64,000 nucleotides of DNA from Patulibacter brassicae (GCF_033949425.1 NZ_JAXAVX010000002.1:248001-312000), one strand, 5' to 3'. Numbered from the stretch's first letter, positions 24,555 through 33,423 are shown. Notes: a model not told the origin generated them from the letters alone. Made by a program: numbers and translations.

Positions 24555-25349
24555 ATGCGGATCGCGATCGTCACCGGCTCCGGGACCTACCGCCTGCCGG
24601 GCCTCGGCGCCGCGCCGACGGTCGAGGTCGGGACGCGGTTCGGAAGCGTCCCGGCGACGTTCGGACCCGTCGCCGGCGAGCACGAGCTGGTCCACCTGGC
24701 CCGGCACCGCGACGGCCACGAGCTCGTCAGCCACCAAGTGACCCACCGCGCGAACGTCGAGGCCCTGCGCGTGCTCGAGGTGGACGCGGTCCTCGCCGTC
24801 ACGGTCTGCGGCGCGTGCGAGCCGGACGCCGAGCTCGGCGGCCTCGTCGTCTTCGACGACCTCCACTTCCTCGCCAACCGGCTCGCCGACGGCAGCCCCT
24901 GCACGCTGCACGACGAGCCCGGGGCTCCCGGCCGCGGGCACTGGGTGTTCGACGGGCCGTTCAGCCCGGAGCTGCGTCGCGCGCTCCTGCGCGGCGCCGC
25001 CGACGCCGGCCTCGCCGTCCGCGACGGCGGGGTCTACGGCCACGTCGACGGTCCGCGCTTCAACACGCGGGCGGAGATCCGCAGCCTGCGCGCCGCCGGC
25101 GTCACCGCGGTCAGCCAGACGGCGGGGCCGGAGACGGTGCTCTGCGGCGAGGCGGGCATCCCGTACGCCCTGCTCGGGTTCCAGACCGACTACGCCAACG
25201 GGGTCCGCGACGAGCCGACGCCGGTCGAGACGCTCGTATCGCTCATCGCGGCGAGCAGCGAGCGGTTCGCGGCGGTGCTCGAGGCCGCGATCCCGCACGT
25301 CGTCGCCGACCCGCCCGCGCCCGTCGGCACCCAGCTGACCTGGGACTGA
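24555..25349 (+). CDS. MTAP/MTIP-type purine nucleoside phosphorylase
   Basis: This 264-residue phosphorylase of the PNP/MTAP family cleaves a methylthio-nucleoside with phosphate in methionine/purine salvage. MRIAIVTGSGTYRLPG is the phosphate-binding start (GSG in place of the common GGSG). TVCGACEPDAELGGLVVFDD and HVDGPRFNTRAEIRSLRAAG match MTA/MTI phosphorylases, and GVTAVSQTAGPETVLCGEAG holds the base/sugar site. Whether it acts on thioadenosine or thioinosine depends on the base-pocket residues, which I cannot settle. TAGGGT (24541-24546) lies 8 nt before the ATG. No other salvage gene is adjacent. Confidence 0.9.
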   Translation: MRIAIVTGSGTYRLPGLGAAPTVEVGTRFGSVPATFGPVAGEHELVHLARHRDGHELVSHQVTHRANVEALRVLEVDAVLAVTVCGACEPDAELGGLVVFDDLHFLANRLADGSPCTLHDEPGAPGRGHWVFDGPFSPELRRALLRGAADAGLAVRDGGVYGHVDGPRFNTRAEIRSLRAAGVTAVSQTAGPETVLCGEAGIPYALLGFQTDYANGVRDEPTPVETLVSLIAASSERFAAVLEAAIPHVVADPPAPVGTQLTWD

Positions 25350-25484
25350 CGCGCGGAGGCTGGCGCCCCGCCGCTCGGCGAGCGGCCGTGACGGGTGGCC
25401 GGCGGATGCGATAGGAACGGGGTGGCGGCGACCGCTGCCGCCGGCGTCCCCGCGCCGGTCCCCCGACATCACGAGGACCACCCC

Positions 25485-27050
25485 ATGTCCGCGCGCTCGC
25501 TCGCCCGTGGCGCCGCCGCCCCCATCGCGGCCGCGACCCTGCTCGCCGTCGCCGTCCCCGCGGGCGCCACGGCGGCGACCCACCGCGCCGACGTGCCCGG
25601 CTCGGACGTCGGGAGCGACCCGTCACGCCGCGTCGCGTCGCTCTCGACGGTCTACGACGACGCCGGCACCCTCAGCGGGACGATCACGCTCGGCGGCGAC
25701 GCCGCCACCGGCACGCCCGCGCGCGTGGTCCTGCATCTCGGCACGGAGAGCGGCGACAGCTGCGGGCCGCCACAGGCGGTGATCTCGGCGCCGCTGGCCG
25801 GCGCCGGGCCCGCGCGCGTGCTGACGTCGACCGGATCCGAGGGCGACGCGCAGGTCGGCATCGAGGGACCTCGGGTGACGCTCACCGCGACCCAGCCGTG
25901 GCTGGCGGGGCTGTCGTACCGCTGCACCTTCGCCCGGGTCGCCTCGCCCGACGACGCGAGCACGACCCTGGGGCAGACGCGGGGCTTCCGGGTCCTCGCG
26001 ACCGACCCGCCGCCCCCGCCCGCGCCGCCGCCCCCGGCTCCGCCGACGCCGGCGCCGGCGAAGGTCGCGAAGCTCGCCGTGGAGGTCGGCGCGACGCCCC
26101 GCACGGTGCGCCGCAACCGCTGGATGTCGATCCGCGTCCGGGTCCGCAACGTCGGGACCGCGACGGCGCGGGCGGTCCGGCTGCGGATCGGCGGGGCACG
26201 CGGCGCGACCGTCCGGCTGCGCCGCTCGAGGTGGTCGTCGATCGCCGCCGGCCGCTCGGCCTCGGCGACCGTCCGGGTCCGGCTCGGCGCCCGCTCGCGC
26301 GCGACGACGACGCTCCCCGTCCGGGCGAGCTCCGGCACGCTCGTGGCGCGCGAGGCGATCTCGCTCAGCCGCGGCCGCGCCGCGACGTCGGGGCTCGTCG
26401 GCCGGCAGTTCTACGGGTTCGTGTCGCACGTCGATCGGGCGTGGGACAACCGCGGCGTCTTCTTCTCGAACGCGAGGTGGGCGTACCTCGGCCTGCCGAC
26501 CGGCGGCCTGCCGACCTGCACGAAGGCGACCGAGACGCTGAACGACAAGGGCAAGCCGACGGGCGACGGCTGCCGGCCTTACGCGTACGACCGCCGGACC
26601 GGCCGGCTGAAGGTCGGCGACCAGTCCGGCACGTTCAAGAACGGCACGATCGTGCTCGACGGCGTCGTGATGCGGCCCGTCGACACCCCGAAGGCGGGGA
26701 CGCGGCTGGACGTCCGGCTGGAGCACCGCGGCTTCAGCGGCCTCTGCGGCCTGGTGCTCGGCTGCACCACCTGGCACGAGACGCTCGCGATGGGCCCCAA
26801 CGGGCAGTTCGTGCGCACGAGCAGCAGCATCTCGACGCTGGGCGGCGTGGGGACGCCGTTCGTCTACGGCGCGCAGTTCCCGCCCGACGAGCACGGCACG
26901 TACGAGATCCAGTCGCGCGGCCGCGCGGTCCTGCGCTACGCCGACGGCACGGTGAAGACGCACACGATCGGGATCATGCGCGACAAGCGGGGACGGCCCG
27001 CTCCCGCGACCGAGGGCGTCCTGCTCGACGACACGAACTTCTACGACTGA
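25485..27050 (+). CDS. secreted protein with CARDB-like domain, unknown function
   Basis: This 521-residue protein has a cleavable signal peptide (ARGAAAPIAAATLLAVAVPA then ATA, about 1-30). An N-terminal beta domain (about 45-170) ends in a Pro-rich hinge (PPPPPAPPPPAPPTPAPA, about 180-200). A CARDB/Ig-like domain follows (about 202-300; RVRNVGTATARAVRLRIGGA). The last 215 residues form a compact Cys- and Tyr-containing region (GRQFYGFVSHVDRAWDNRGV onward) that I do not recognise. GAGG lies 7-10 nt before the ATG, and a TAGGAA box further upstream suggests a short 5' UTR. Extracellular location is the safest statement. Confidence 0.75.
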   Translation: MSARSLARGAAAPIAAATLLAVAVPAGATAATHRADVPGSDVGSDPSRRVASLSTVYDDAGTLSGTITLGGDAATGTPARVVLHLGTESGDSCGPPQAVISAPLAGAGPARVLTSTGSEGDAQVGIEGPRVTLTATQPWLAGLSYRCTFARVASPDDASTTLGQTRGFRVLATDPPPPPAPPPPAPPTPAPAKVAKLAVEVGATPRTVRRNRWMSIRVRVRNVGTATARAVRLRIGGARGATVRLRRSRWSSIAAGRSASATVRVRLGARSRATTTLPVRASSGTLVAREAISLSRGRAATSGLVGRQFYGFVSHVDRAWDNRGVFFSNARWAYLGLPTGGLPTCTKATETLNDKGKPTGDGCRPYAYDRRTGRLKVGDQSGTFKNGTIVLDGVVMRPVDTPKAGTRLDVRLEHRGFSGLCGLVLGCTTWHETLAMGPNGQFVRTSSSISTLGGVGTPFVYGAQFPPDEHGTYEIQSRGRAVLRYADGTVKTHTIGIMRDKRGRPAPATEGVLLDDTNFYD

Positions 27051-27145
27051 GCCGCGATCCGTCCCGGACCGGACCGCCCCGGGACGGGTCCGGGACCCCG
27101 GGTCGTGGCATCCGGGCCTGCTTGAATGGCCCGGCCCGGCCACGG

Positions 27146-27217
27146 TGGGGAGTGGTGTAACGGCAGCACGGCAGTCTTTGGAACTGTCCGGTCCCGGTTC
27201 GAATCCGGGCTCCCCAG
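27146..27217 (+). tRNA. tRNA-Gln (anticodon TTG)
   Basis: This is a 72-nt cloverleaf. The acceptor TGGGGAG pairs with CTCCCCA (27210-27216) and the discriminator base is G. The D-arm contains GTGTAACGGCAGCAC. The anticodon loop is CTTTGGA with anticodon TTG, and the T-arm is CCCGG-TTCGAAT-CCGGG. CCA is not encoded. It is the only tRNA in the window and stands alone between two secreted-protein genes. Confidence 0.96.
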
Positions 27218-27308
27218 CTCGGGCCCGCCGGGCGTCCCGCGCGGGCCGGGGCGGGGTGCCCGCGCCAGGAGGCTGGCGCTCGGGCGGGCGCCCCGGCAGG
27301 ATGGCGTC

Positions 27309-28187
27309 ATGCGCTCCCGTCGACCACGCTCCCCGCGCGCCGCGCTCGTCCTGGCGACCGCGCTGACCGCGCTCGCCCCGGCCACCGCCGGCGCCGCCGA
27401 CCGGACGCGCACGGTCACGGGCGGCCCCGTCGCGGTGACGGCCAGCTCGCCGGCGGCGCCCGGCGACGACGGGGGCGTGCGGCTCACGATCGCGCGCGAC
27501 GGCCGGGAGCTCTTCTCCGGCAGCCCGCGGGGCTCGGGCTGCACCTTCGAGGGGCGCAACAGCTGCGTCCTGCCGCAGTGGGACGAGGACGCGTCCTCGG
27601 TCGTCGTCCGCGACCTCGACGGCGACGACGAGCCCGAGGTCCTCGTGACGCAGTTCACCGGCGGCGCGCACTGCTGCATCAGCGCCACGGTCCTGCGGCT
27701 GCAGCGCGACGCCGCCGGAGCGGCGACCGGCTACCGGCAGTGGGTGCGCGCGACGCAGAGCGAGGGCTTCACGCTGCGCGTCCTCGGCAGCCGGCCGGTG
27801 CTCGTGACCGGTGACGTCCGCTTCGAGGACCGCTGGACCGCGCACGTCGAGTCGCTCGTGCCCGTCGTCGTCCTGCGGTTCGCCGGCGAGCGCGGGTTCG
27901 TCGACGTCACGGGCGAGCACCTCGACCTCGTCCGGCGCCAGCGTGCCGAGGCGCGCCGGATCCTGTCGCGGATGTTCCGCACGCGCGAGGCCGACGCCCG
28001 CGGCGCGGCCGGGGCCTGGGCGGCCGACGGGTATCGCCTCGGCCTGCGGACGAGCACGCTGCGCACGCTCCGGTCCTGGGCGGACCGGCGACGGCTCGTC
28101 CCGGCCCGGCGGGGCGGCACCGTCGCGTCGAACCGCGCCTTCGTGCGGAGCCTCGACCGGACGCTGCGTCGCTACGGCTACCGCTGA
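27309..28187 (+). CDS. secreted protein, unknown function
   Basis: This 292-residue protein has a typical signal peptide (basic MRSRRPRSPR, then a hydrophobic run, cleavage near ATAGAADR, about residue 30). Two motifs suggest a beta-sheet fold: a DxDGDDEPEV calcium-loop-like segment (VRDLDGDDEPEVLVTQFTGG), reminiscent of FG-GAP repeats, and the GAHCCISATVLRL segment with adjacent Cys. The C-terminal 90 residues are Arg-rich and helical. No catalytic signature is visible. It starts 92 nt after tRNA-Gln; the intervening DNA shows no clear -10 box. Confidence 0.72.
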   Translation: MRSRRPRSPRAALVLATALTALAPATAGAADRTRTVTGGPVAVTASSPAAPGDDGGVRLTIARDGRELFSGSPRGSGCTFEGRNSCVLPQWDEDASSVVVRDLDGDDEPEVLVTQFTGGAHCCISATVLRLQRDAAGAATGYRQWVRATQSEGFTLRVLGSRPVLVTGDVRFEDRWTAHVESLVPVVVLRFAGERGFVDVTGEHLDLVRRQRAEARRILSRMFRTREADARGAAGAWAADGYRLGLRTSTLRTLRSWADRRRLVPARRGGTVASNRAFVRSLDRTLRRYGYR

Positions 28188-28289
28188 GCCGGCACGGGCC
28201 CGACCCGGACGCGATGGAGCGTCGGGCGCCCCGCGATCCCGCCCACGCGGCACTGGTGCGGGGGCGGCGCGCCTGGGATCGTCGAGGGC

Positions 28290-29327
28290 GTGCCACGACG
28301 CGTCGTCCTTCGGCGTCCTCGCCGCCGCGCCGTCGCGCTCGTGGCGGGCACCCTCCTGCTCGTCCTGCTCCCGGCGGTGCCCGGCACGGCCGCGCCCGGA
28401 CCGGCCCCGCCCGGACGGGCGGCGTCCGGCCTGCCGCCGGCGTCCGCCTGGACCGCCGCCGTGCGCGACGCGCGTCGCTGGGCGGCGCGCCGGCCCGAGC
28501 GGATCCGCTTCGCCCTGCGGGTCGGGCGCCGTGCGTGGTCCTTCCGCGGCGCCGAGCGCGTGCACTCCAACAGCCTCGTCAAGGCGACGGTGATGGCCGC
28601 CTACCTGCGCCGCCGGGACGTCCGCGGCCGGCCGCTGCGCGCGGACGAGCGCGCGCTGCTGGGCCCGATGATCCGCCGCTCGGCGAACGGCCCGGTCGGC
28701 GTCCTCATCCGGCGGATGGGCGGGGTGGAGCCGCTGCGCCGCGTCGCGCGCGCCGTCGGCCACCGCGGCTTCCGCCCCGTCGCCGGGCTCTGGGGCACCT
28801 CGCTCGTCTCCGCCGGCGGCCAGGCCCGGCTCTTCGCGCGGCTCGCGTCGCTCCTGCCCCCGCGCCACAAGGACTACGCGATGGGCCTGCTGCGCTCCGT
28901 CGTCCCGTCGCAGCGGTGGGGCCTGGCCCGCGCCCGGCCCGCGGGGTGGGGGATCGCGTTCAAGGCGGGGTGGAACGGCCGAGGCCGCGTCAACCAGGCG
29001 GCGCGCTACACGTGCCACGGCGAGGTCGTCGTCGTGGTGGTGCTCGTCGAGGGCCGCTCGCACGGCACGAGCATCCGGCGGCAGGAGCAGGCGGGACGCC
29101 GCCTCCTCGCGCCGCTGCGGCGGCGAGGTCGCGACGCGTGCGCCGCGGTCGGCCGGGCCGCCGATCAGCCCGCCCGGGCCCGGGCCAGCCACGCGGTGGG
29201 CGACGCACCCGTCCGCGCGGTGAACGCGCGCGAGAGGCCCGACGCGCTGGAGTACCCGAGCTCGTGGGCGAGCCCGACGAGCTGCTCGCCCTCCAGCAGC
29301 CGCTGCTGGACGACCGCCATCCGGTAG
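28290..29327 (+). CDS. secreted serine hydrolase (beta-lactamase/PBP-like fold)
   Basis: A signal peptide (about 1-35) precedes a class A beta-lactamase-like domain. The Ser-x-x-Lys motif is Ser95-Lys98 (SNSLVKATVM), the SxN motif is Ser131-Asn133 (SANG), and KAG at 225-227 takes the place of KTG. Members of this group in actinobacteria are wall-associated hydrolases or D,D-peptidase relatives; no drug-resistance role can be read. GTG 28290 is the likely start. The frame has no stop at the expected end and runs 163 nt into the convergent AraC gene, so residues after about 290 are antisense to AraC coding DNA and may be non-native. Confidence 0.75.
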   Translation: MPRRVVLRRPRRRAVALVAGTLLLVLLPAVPGTAAPGPAPPGRAASGLPPASAWTAAVRDARRWAARRPERIRFALRVGRRAWSFRGAERVHSNSLVKATVMAAYLRRRDVRGRPLRADERALLGPMIRRSANGPVGVLIRRMGGVEPLRRVARAVGHRGFRPVAGLWGTSLVSAGGQARLFARLASLLPPRHKDYAMGLLRSVVPSQRWGLARARPAGWGIAFKAGWNGRGRVNQAARYTCHGEVVVVVVLVEGRSHGTSIRRQEQAGRRLLAPLRRRGRDACAAVGRAADQPARARASHAVGDAPVRAVNARERPDALEYPSSWASPTSCSPSSSRCWTTAIR

Positions 29328-30139
29328 TCGGCGACGTAGGCCGCCGGCGTCCGCCCGACGAGCGCGCGGAACGTCCGCGCGAACGCGCTGCGCGACATCG
29401 ACGCGGTCGCGGCGAGCCGCTCGAGCGTCCACGCCGCGCCGGGATCGTCGTGCACGGCGACGAGCGCGGCCGCGACCCCGGGGTCCGACATCCCCAGGAC
29501 GAGCCCGTCCGTGACGCCCGCCTGCTCGGGGTGGTCGAAGAGCCAGCGCAGCAGCTGCACGAGCACGACCTCCAGCAGGCGGTCGGCGAGCAGCCGCCGC
29601 CCGCAGCGCACGTGCTCGACCTCGGCGGTCAGGAGGTCGAGGGCGGGCGCCAGCCCGTCGATCGCGGCGACCGGGACGGCGACGACCGGCGGCAGCGCCC
29701 GGACGAGCGGGTGCAGCGGGCCCTGGGCGAAGCGCAGCGCCGCGCACGTCACGTCGACCCGCTCGAGCGGCACGAGCTGATGGCGCTGCGGCGCGGCGTA
29801 GAGCAGCAGCGTCGGCTCGTCGACCCGGCGGCGCAGCGGCGCCGGACCGCCGTCGGGGTGGACGACCTCGATCGTGCCGGCGCGCAGCACGTGCAGGTGC
29901 CCGCCCCCCGGGGCCGCGCCGTCGGCGCCGTAGCGACGCGGCAACCGCAGCGGACCCACCTCGATCAGCGAGGTCGAGACGCCGAACCGGTCCAGCAGGC
30001 CGGTGAGCCGGTCGACGGACGCCGGCGCGATCGTGGACGAATCGGTACGGATCAGGCACGAAACGATACCCGCAGTCCAGCGACTCGCGCGACCATCGTC
30101 CCGTCGGCACCCGCCGACCGTGCCGGCCCCGCCGAGCAC
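29165..30139 (-). CDS. AraC-family regulator (cupin_6 type), start uncertain
   Basis: This regulator has an N-terminal AraC-binding-like cupin domain and a C-terminal tandem HTH. The latter reads LERLAATASMSRSAFARTFR, then RTPAAYVADYRM and HELGYSSASGLSRAFTARTG with the conserved GYxSxSxxSRAF pattern. The only ATG/GTG/TTG start in frame is GTG 30139, which adds about 28 atypical residues. TATCGT (complement at 30063-30068) lies 7 nt before an in-frame CTG at 30055; a leaderless CTG start would give a better N-terminus. The gene diverges from the AhpD-like gene 23 nt away, its likely target. Confidence 0.83.
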   Translation of the reverse strand: MLGGAGTVGGCRRDDGRASRWTAGIVSCLIRTDSSTIAPASVDRLTGLLDRFGVSTSLIEVGPLRLPRRYGADGAAPGGGHLHVLRAGTIEVVHPDGGPAPLRRRVDEPTLLLYAAPQRHQLVPLERVDVTCAALRFAQGPLHPLVRALPPVVAVPVAAIDGLAPALDLLTAEVEHVRCGRRLLADRLLEVVLVQLLRWLFDHPEQAGVTDGLVLGMSDPGVAAALVAVHDDPGAAWTLERLAATASMSRSAFARTFRALVGRTPAAYVADYRMAVVQQRLLEGEQLVGLAHELGYSSASGLSRAFTARTGASPTAWLARARAG

Positions 30140-30162
30140 GCCCTCCCCGAGAAGGACCTCGC

Positions 30163-30702
30163 ATGACCCACGTCACCCTCGTCGATCCCGCCACGGCCGA
30201 CGGCGACCGCCGCGCCCTGCTGGACGAGATCACCGGCGCGTTCGGCGCCACCCCGGCGATGTTCCGCGCCGTGGCGAACTCGCCCGCGGCGCTGCGCAGC
30301 ATGTGGGGCTCGTTCGGCGCGCTCGGCGGCGGCGTGCTGCCCGCGCGGCTGACCGAGCAGATCGCGGTGGCCGTCGCGGACCGCAACCGCTGCGCCTACT
30401 GCCTGGCGGCCCATACGGCGCTCGGCCGCAAGGCGGGCGCCAGCGCTGCGGAGATGGCCGCTGCGCAGGCCGGCGGCTCGGAGGACCCGCGGACCGCGGC
30501 GATCCTGCGGTTCGCGATCGCCCTCGTCGACGAGCGGGGTGACGCACCGGCCGCGGTCATCGAGGAGCTGCGCGGCCACGACGTGACGGACGAGGAGCTC
30601 GTGGAGATCGTCGCCCACGTCGCGCTGAACCTCTTCACGAACTACGTGAACGTCGCCCTCGACGTCCCGGTGGACTTCCCGCGCGTCGCCCTCACGGCCT
30701 GA
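30163..30702 (+). CDS. carboxymuconolactone decarboxylase/AhpD-like protein
   Basis: This 179-residue all-helical protein of the CMD/AhpD superfamily has the redox motif Cys77-x-x-Cys80 followed by His84 (RCAYCLAAH), typical of the peroxidase-related (AhpD/YciW) branch rather than true decarboxylases. The N-terminal GATPAMFRAVANSPAALRSMW segment also matches. A likely role is peroxide or thiol stress protection using a small-molecule reductant; that is family inference. AGAAGG lies upstream of the ATG. It is divergently paired with the AraC regulator, a common arrangement for substrate-induced AhpD-like genes. Confidence 0.88.
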   Translation: MTHVTLVDPATADGDRRALLDEITGAFGATPAMFRAVANSPAALRSMWGSFGALGGGVLPARLTEQIAVAVADRNRCAYCLAAHTALGRKAGASAAEMAAAQAGGSEDPRTAAILRFAIALVDERGDAPAAVIEELRGHDVTDEELVEIVAHVALNLFTNYVNVALDVPVDFPRVALTA

Positions 30703-30738
30703 GGGCCGCCGCCGGGACCGGTCGCGGTCGGTGGCGCG

Positions 30739-30744
30739 TAGATT
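30739..30744 (+). promoter_or_regulatory. -10 box TAGATT, leaderless start of glmU
   Basis: TAGATT ends 7 nt before GTG 30752. It selects this GTG over an in-frame GTG 21 nt upstream that would lie before the box. Confidence 0.55.
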
Positions 30745-30751
30745 GCGCGGC

Positions 30752-32152
30752 GTGAGCGCCTCGCCCGTCGTGATCGTCCTCGCCGCCGGCCGCGGCACCC
30801 GCATGCGGTCGGCCACCCCGAAGGTCCTCCACGAGGTCTGCGGGACCCCGCTCGTCGGCTGGGTCCTCGCGACCGCCGCCGGCATCGGCGCGGAGCGGAT
30901 CGTCGTCGTCGACCAGCCGAGCCGGCAGCTCGACGGGCACCTGCCCGAGGGCGTCGCGACCGTCGTGCAGGATCCCGCCGTCCACGGCGAGGGCACCGGC
31001 GGCGCGGTGACGGCCGCCCTCGAGCACGTCGCCGAGGACCGGCCGGTCGTCGTGCTCACCGGCGACGCGCCGCTCGTCGACGCGGGCACCGTGTCCGGGC
31101 TCCTCGAGACGCACGAGCGCGAGGGCAACGCCGCGACGCTCCTCAGCGCGGAGCTCGAGGACCCCGGGCAGCTCGGCCGGATCGTCCGGGACGCCGACGG
31201 CGCCGTGACGAAGGTCGTCGAGACGAAGGCCGCCGGCGACGCCACGCCGGCGGAGCTCGAGATCCGCGAGGTGAACGCCGGCGTCTACTGCTTCGCCGGC
31301 GAGGCGCTGCGCAGCGCGCTGCCCCGCGTCGGCGACGCGAACGCGCAGGGCGAGCGCTACCTGCCCGACACGCTCGGGATCCTCCGGGGCGACGGCCGGC
31401 GCGTCGGCGCCCACGTCGCCGCGGATCCCGACGTCGTGCTCGGCGTGAACGACCGCCTCGAGCTCGACCGCGTGCGCGCGATCGCGCAGCGCCGGATCCA
31501 CGACGCGCACCTCCGCGCGGGCGTGACGATCGTCAACCCGGCCTCGACCGTGATCGAGCGCGACGTGACGATCGCCCCGGACGCCCGGATCGAGCCGGGC
31601 TGCGTCCTGCGCGGTCGCACGACGATCGGCGAGCGGGCGGTCGTCGGCCCGCACACGACGACGGTCGACGCGACGATCGGGGAGGACGTCTCCGTCGTCC
31701 ACAGCCACGTGGTCGAGGCCGTGGCGGAGGCGGGCGCCACGATCGGGCCGTTCGCGTACCTCCGGCCCGGGACCGTGCTGCGGCCGAAGGCGAAGGCCGG
31801 GACGTTCGTCGAGATCAAGAACAGCGACATCGGGCCGGGCTCGAAGGTCCCGCACCTCTCCTACATCGGCGACGCCGACGTCGGACCGGGGACGAACCTC
31901 GGCGCGGCGACGATCACCGCGAACTACGACGGCCACCGCAAGCACCGCACGACCGTCGGCGCCGGCGTGCGGACGAGCGTCGACACGACCCTCGTGGCCC
32001 CGGTCAGCGTCGGCGACGGCGCCTACACGGGGGCGGGCAGCGTCATCACGAAGGACGTCCCGGCCGGGGCGCTCGGGATCGCTCGCGAGCGGCAGCGCAA
32101 CCTCGCCGGCTACGCCGAGCAGGTCGAGGCGCGCCGCGCCGCCGAGGGCTGA
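30752..32152 (+). CDS. glmU: bifunctional UDP-N-acetylglucosamine pyrophosphorylase / GlcN-1-P N-acetyltransferase
   Basis: GlmU makes UDP-GlcNAc for peptidoglycan from glucosamine-1-phosphate, acetyl-CoA and UTP. The 466 residues have the N-terminal Rossmann-like uridylyltransferase domain (LAAGRGTRMRS, VLTGDAPLVD, EVNAGVYCF). The C-terminal left-handed beta-helix acetyltransferase (about 250-450) contains RPGTVLRPKAKAGTFVEIKN, SYIGDADVG and ANYDGHRKHRTTVG with the catalytic His region. It opens the conserved glmU-prs-rplY-pth-mfd order. It ends 214 nt before prs. Confidence 0.97.
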   Translation: MSASPVVIVLAAGRGTRMRSATPKVLHEVCGTPLVGWVLATAAGIGAERIVVVDQPSRQLDGHLPEGVATVVQDPAVHGEGTGGAVTAALEHVAEDRPVVVLTGDAPLVDAGTVSGLLETHEREGNAATLLSAELEDPGQLGRIVRDADGAVTKVVETKAAGDATPAELEIREVNAGVYCFAGEALRSALPRVGDANAQGERYLPDTLGILRGDGRRVGAHVAADPDVVLGVNDRLELDRVRAIAQRRIHDAHLRAGVTIVNPASTVIERDVTIAPDARIEPGCVLRGRTTIGERAVVGPHTTTVDATIGEDVSVVHSHVVEAVAEAGATIGPFAYLRPGTVLRPKAKAGTFVEIKNSDIGPGSKVPHLSYIGDADVGPGTNLGAATITANYDGHRKHRTTVGAGVRTSVDTTLVAPVSVGDGAYTGAGSVITKDVPAGALGIARERQRNLAGYAEQVEARRAAEG

Positions 32153-32219
32153 CGCGCGCGAGGCTCGCGGCCGGGCGGTCGGGTCCCGCGGCACCCGCGC
32201 CCGCGACGGCCTCCGGGAC

Positions 32220-32248
32220 GGACGGGCGTTCGATGTCGAGGCCCGTCC
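32220..32248 (+). terminator. hairpin between glmU and prs
   Basis: GGACGGGC (32220-32227) pairs perfectly with GCCCGTCC (32241-32248) across a 13-nt loop. It lies 68 nt after the glmU stop and before the prs -10 box, so it may separate the two transcripts. There is no U tract. Confidence 0.4.
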
Positions 32249-32294
32249 GGCTGGACGCCGGCGTGGCGCGCGCGCACTCCCGGGCCCGGTCCGG

Positions 32295-32300
32295 CTACGC
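32295..32300 (+). promoter_or_regulatory. -10 box TACGCT upstream of prs
   Basis: TACGCT in a GGCTACGCTG context lies 66 nt before GTG 32367. If used, prs has its own promoter and a 5' UTR of about 60 nt, unlike the leaderless neighbours. Confidence 0.4.
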
Positions 32301-32366
32301 TGCGGGACGCGGCGGTCGCCCGAGGGCACGCCGGCCGACCCCTCGCCCCGGACCTGGACCCTGCAC

Positions 32367-33392
32367 GTGAGCGCGATCCTGCCGACCGCCGACACCGGCA
32401 CGAGCCTCCCGCTCGGCTACGACAAGCGACTGATGCTCTTCAGCGGGCGCGCCAATCCGGCGCTCGCCGAGGCGATCGGGCGGCGACTGGGCGTCGACCC
32501 GGGCCCGATCACGCTGAAGACCTTCTCCAACGGCGAGGTCTACTGCCGGTTCGACGAGTCGATCCGCGGCGCCGACGTCTTCCTCGTGCAGCCGACCTGC
32601 GGCAACCCCGAGACGGGCATCAGCGCCAACGACGCGCTGATGGAGCTGCTCGTCATGATCGACGCGGCCGTCGGCGCGTCCGCGCACCGCGTCATCGCCG
32701 TGACCCCGTGGTACGGCTACTCGCGCCAGGACAAGAAGTCCGCGCCGCGCGAGCCGATCTCGTCCCGCCTCGTGGCCCGGATGCTCGAGTCCGCGGGCGC
32801 GCACCGCGTCCTGACGATGGACCTCCACGCCGGTCAGGTCCAGGGCTTCTTCCAGATCCCGGTCGACCACATGACCGCGATGATGATGCTCACCGACTAC
32901 TTCATCGACCTCCAGCTCGACGACGAGCTCGTCGTCGTCGCGCCGGACGCCGGCCGGGTGAAGCTCAACAAGAAGTTCGCCAACCGCATGGGCGCGGACC
33001 TCGCGATCCTCGACAAGGAGCGCCCCCAGCAGCAGGTCGCCGAGATCGGCCACGTCATCGGCGACGTCCGCGGCAAGACCGCGATCATCGTCGACGACAT
33101 GATCGACACCGCCGGCACCCTGCGCGCCGCCGGCCAGGTCGTCAAGGAGGCCGGCGCCTCGCGCGTCTACGCCGCCGCGACGCACCCCGTCTTCAGCGGC
33201 AAGGCGTACGAGAACCTCGCGGCCGCGCCGTTCGAGCAGATCGTCGTCACCGACACGATCCCGCTGCGGCCCGGCGCGCCGGACAACGTCCACGTCGTGT
33301 CGTGCGCGAACCTCCTCACCGACTCCATCCGCCGGATCTTCACCGACGACTCGGTCTCCGAGGTCTTCGAGGGCGAGAACCAGCTCTTCTGA
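32367..33392 (+). CDS. prs: ribose-phosphate pyrophosphokinase (PRPP synthetase)
   Basis: Prs converts ribose-5-phosphate and ATP to PRPP for nucleotide, His and Trp synthesis. The 341 residues show the N-terminal LMLFSGRANPALAEAIGRRL, the GNPETGISANDALMELLVMI region, and the catalytic flexible loop YSRQDKKSAPREPI. The divalent-cation site is TMDLHAGQVQGFF and the PRPP-binding motif is AIIVDDMIDTAGTL. The start is GTG 32367, giving about 25 residues before the conserved core, slightly longer than usual. It is followed 31 nt later by a small unknown gene. Confidence 0.97.
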   Translation: MSAILPTADTGTSLPLGYDKRLMLFSGRANPALAEAIGRRLGVDPGPITLKTFSNGEVYCRFDESIRGADVFLVQPTCGNPETGISANDALMELLVMIDAAVGASAHRVIAVTPWYGYSRQDKKSAPREPISSRLVARMLESAGAHRVLTMDLHAGQVQGFFQIPVDHMTAMMMLTDYFIDLQLDDELVVVAPDAGRVKLNKKFANRMGADLAILDKERPQQQVAEIGHVIGDVRGKTAIIVDDMIDTAGTLRAAGQVVKEAGASRVYAAATHPVFSGKAYENLAAAPFEQIVVTDTIPLRPGAPDNVHVVSCANLLTDSIRRIFTDDSVSEVFEGENQLF

Positions 33393-33423
33393 GCCGGTCC
33401 TCGCCGCCGCCCGAGCGTCCCCC

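Noticed and set aside
27126..27308. Possible N-terminal extension of the secreted protein through the tRNA gene
   Set aside because: It would translate the tRNA; the signal peptide begins at ATG 27309.
28290..29327. Acquired beta-lactamase resistance gene
   Set aside because: It has the serine-hydrolase motifs, but KAG replaces KTG and overall similarity is to chromosomal actinobacterial serine hydrolases; no mobile context.
25623..30386. A continuous open frame of about 1587 codons on the minus strand
   Set aside because: It runs antisense through several well-supported genes and the tRNA and has no domain features.
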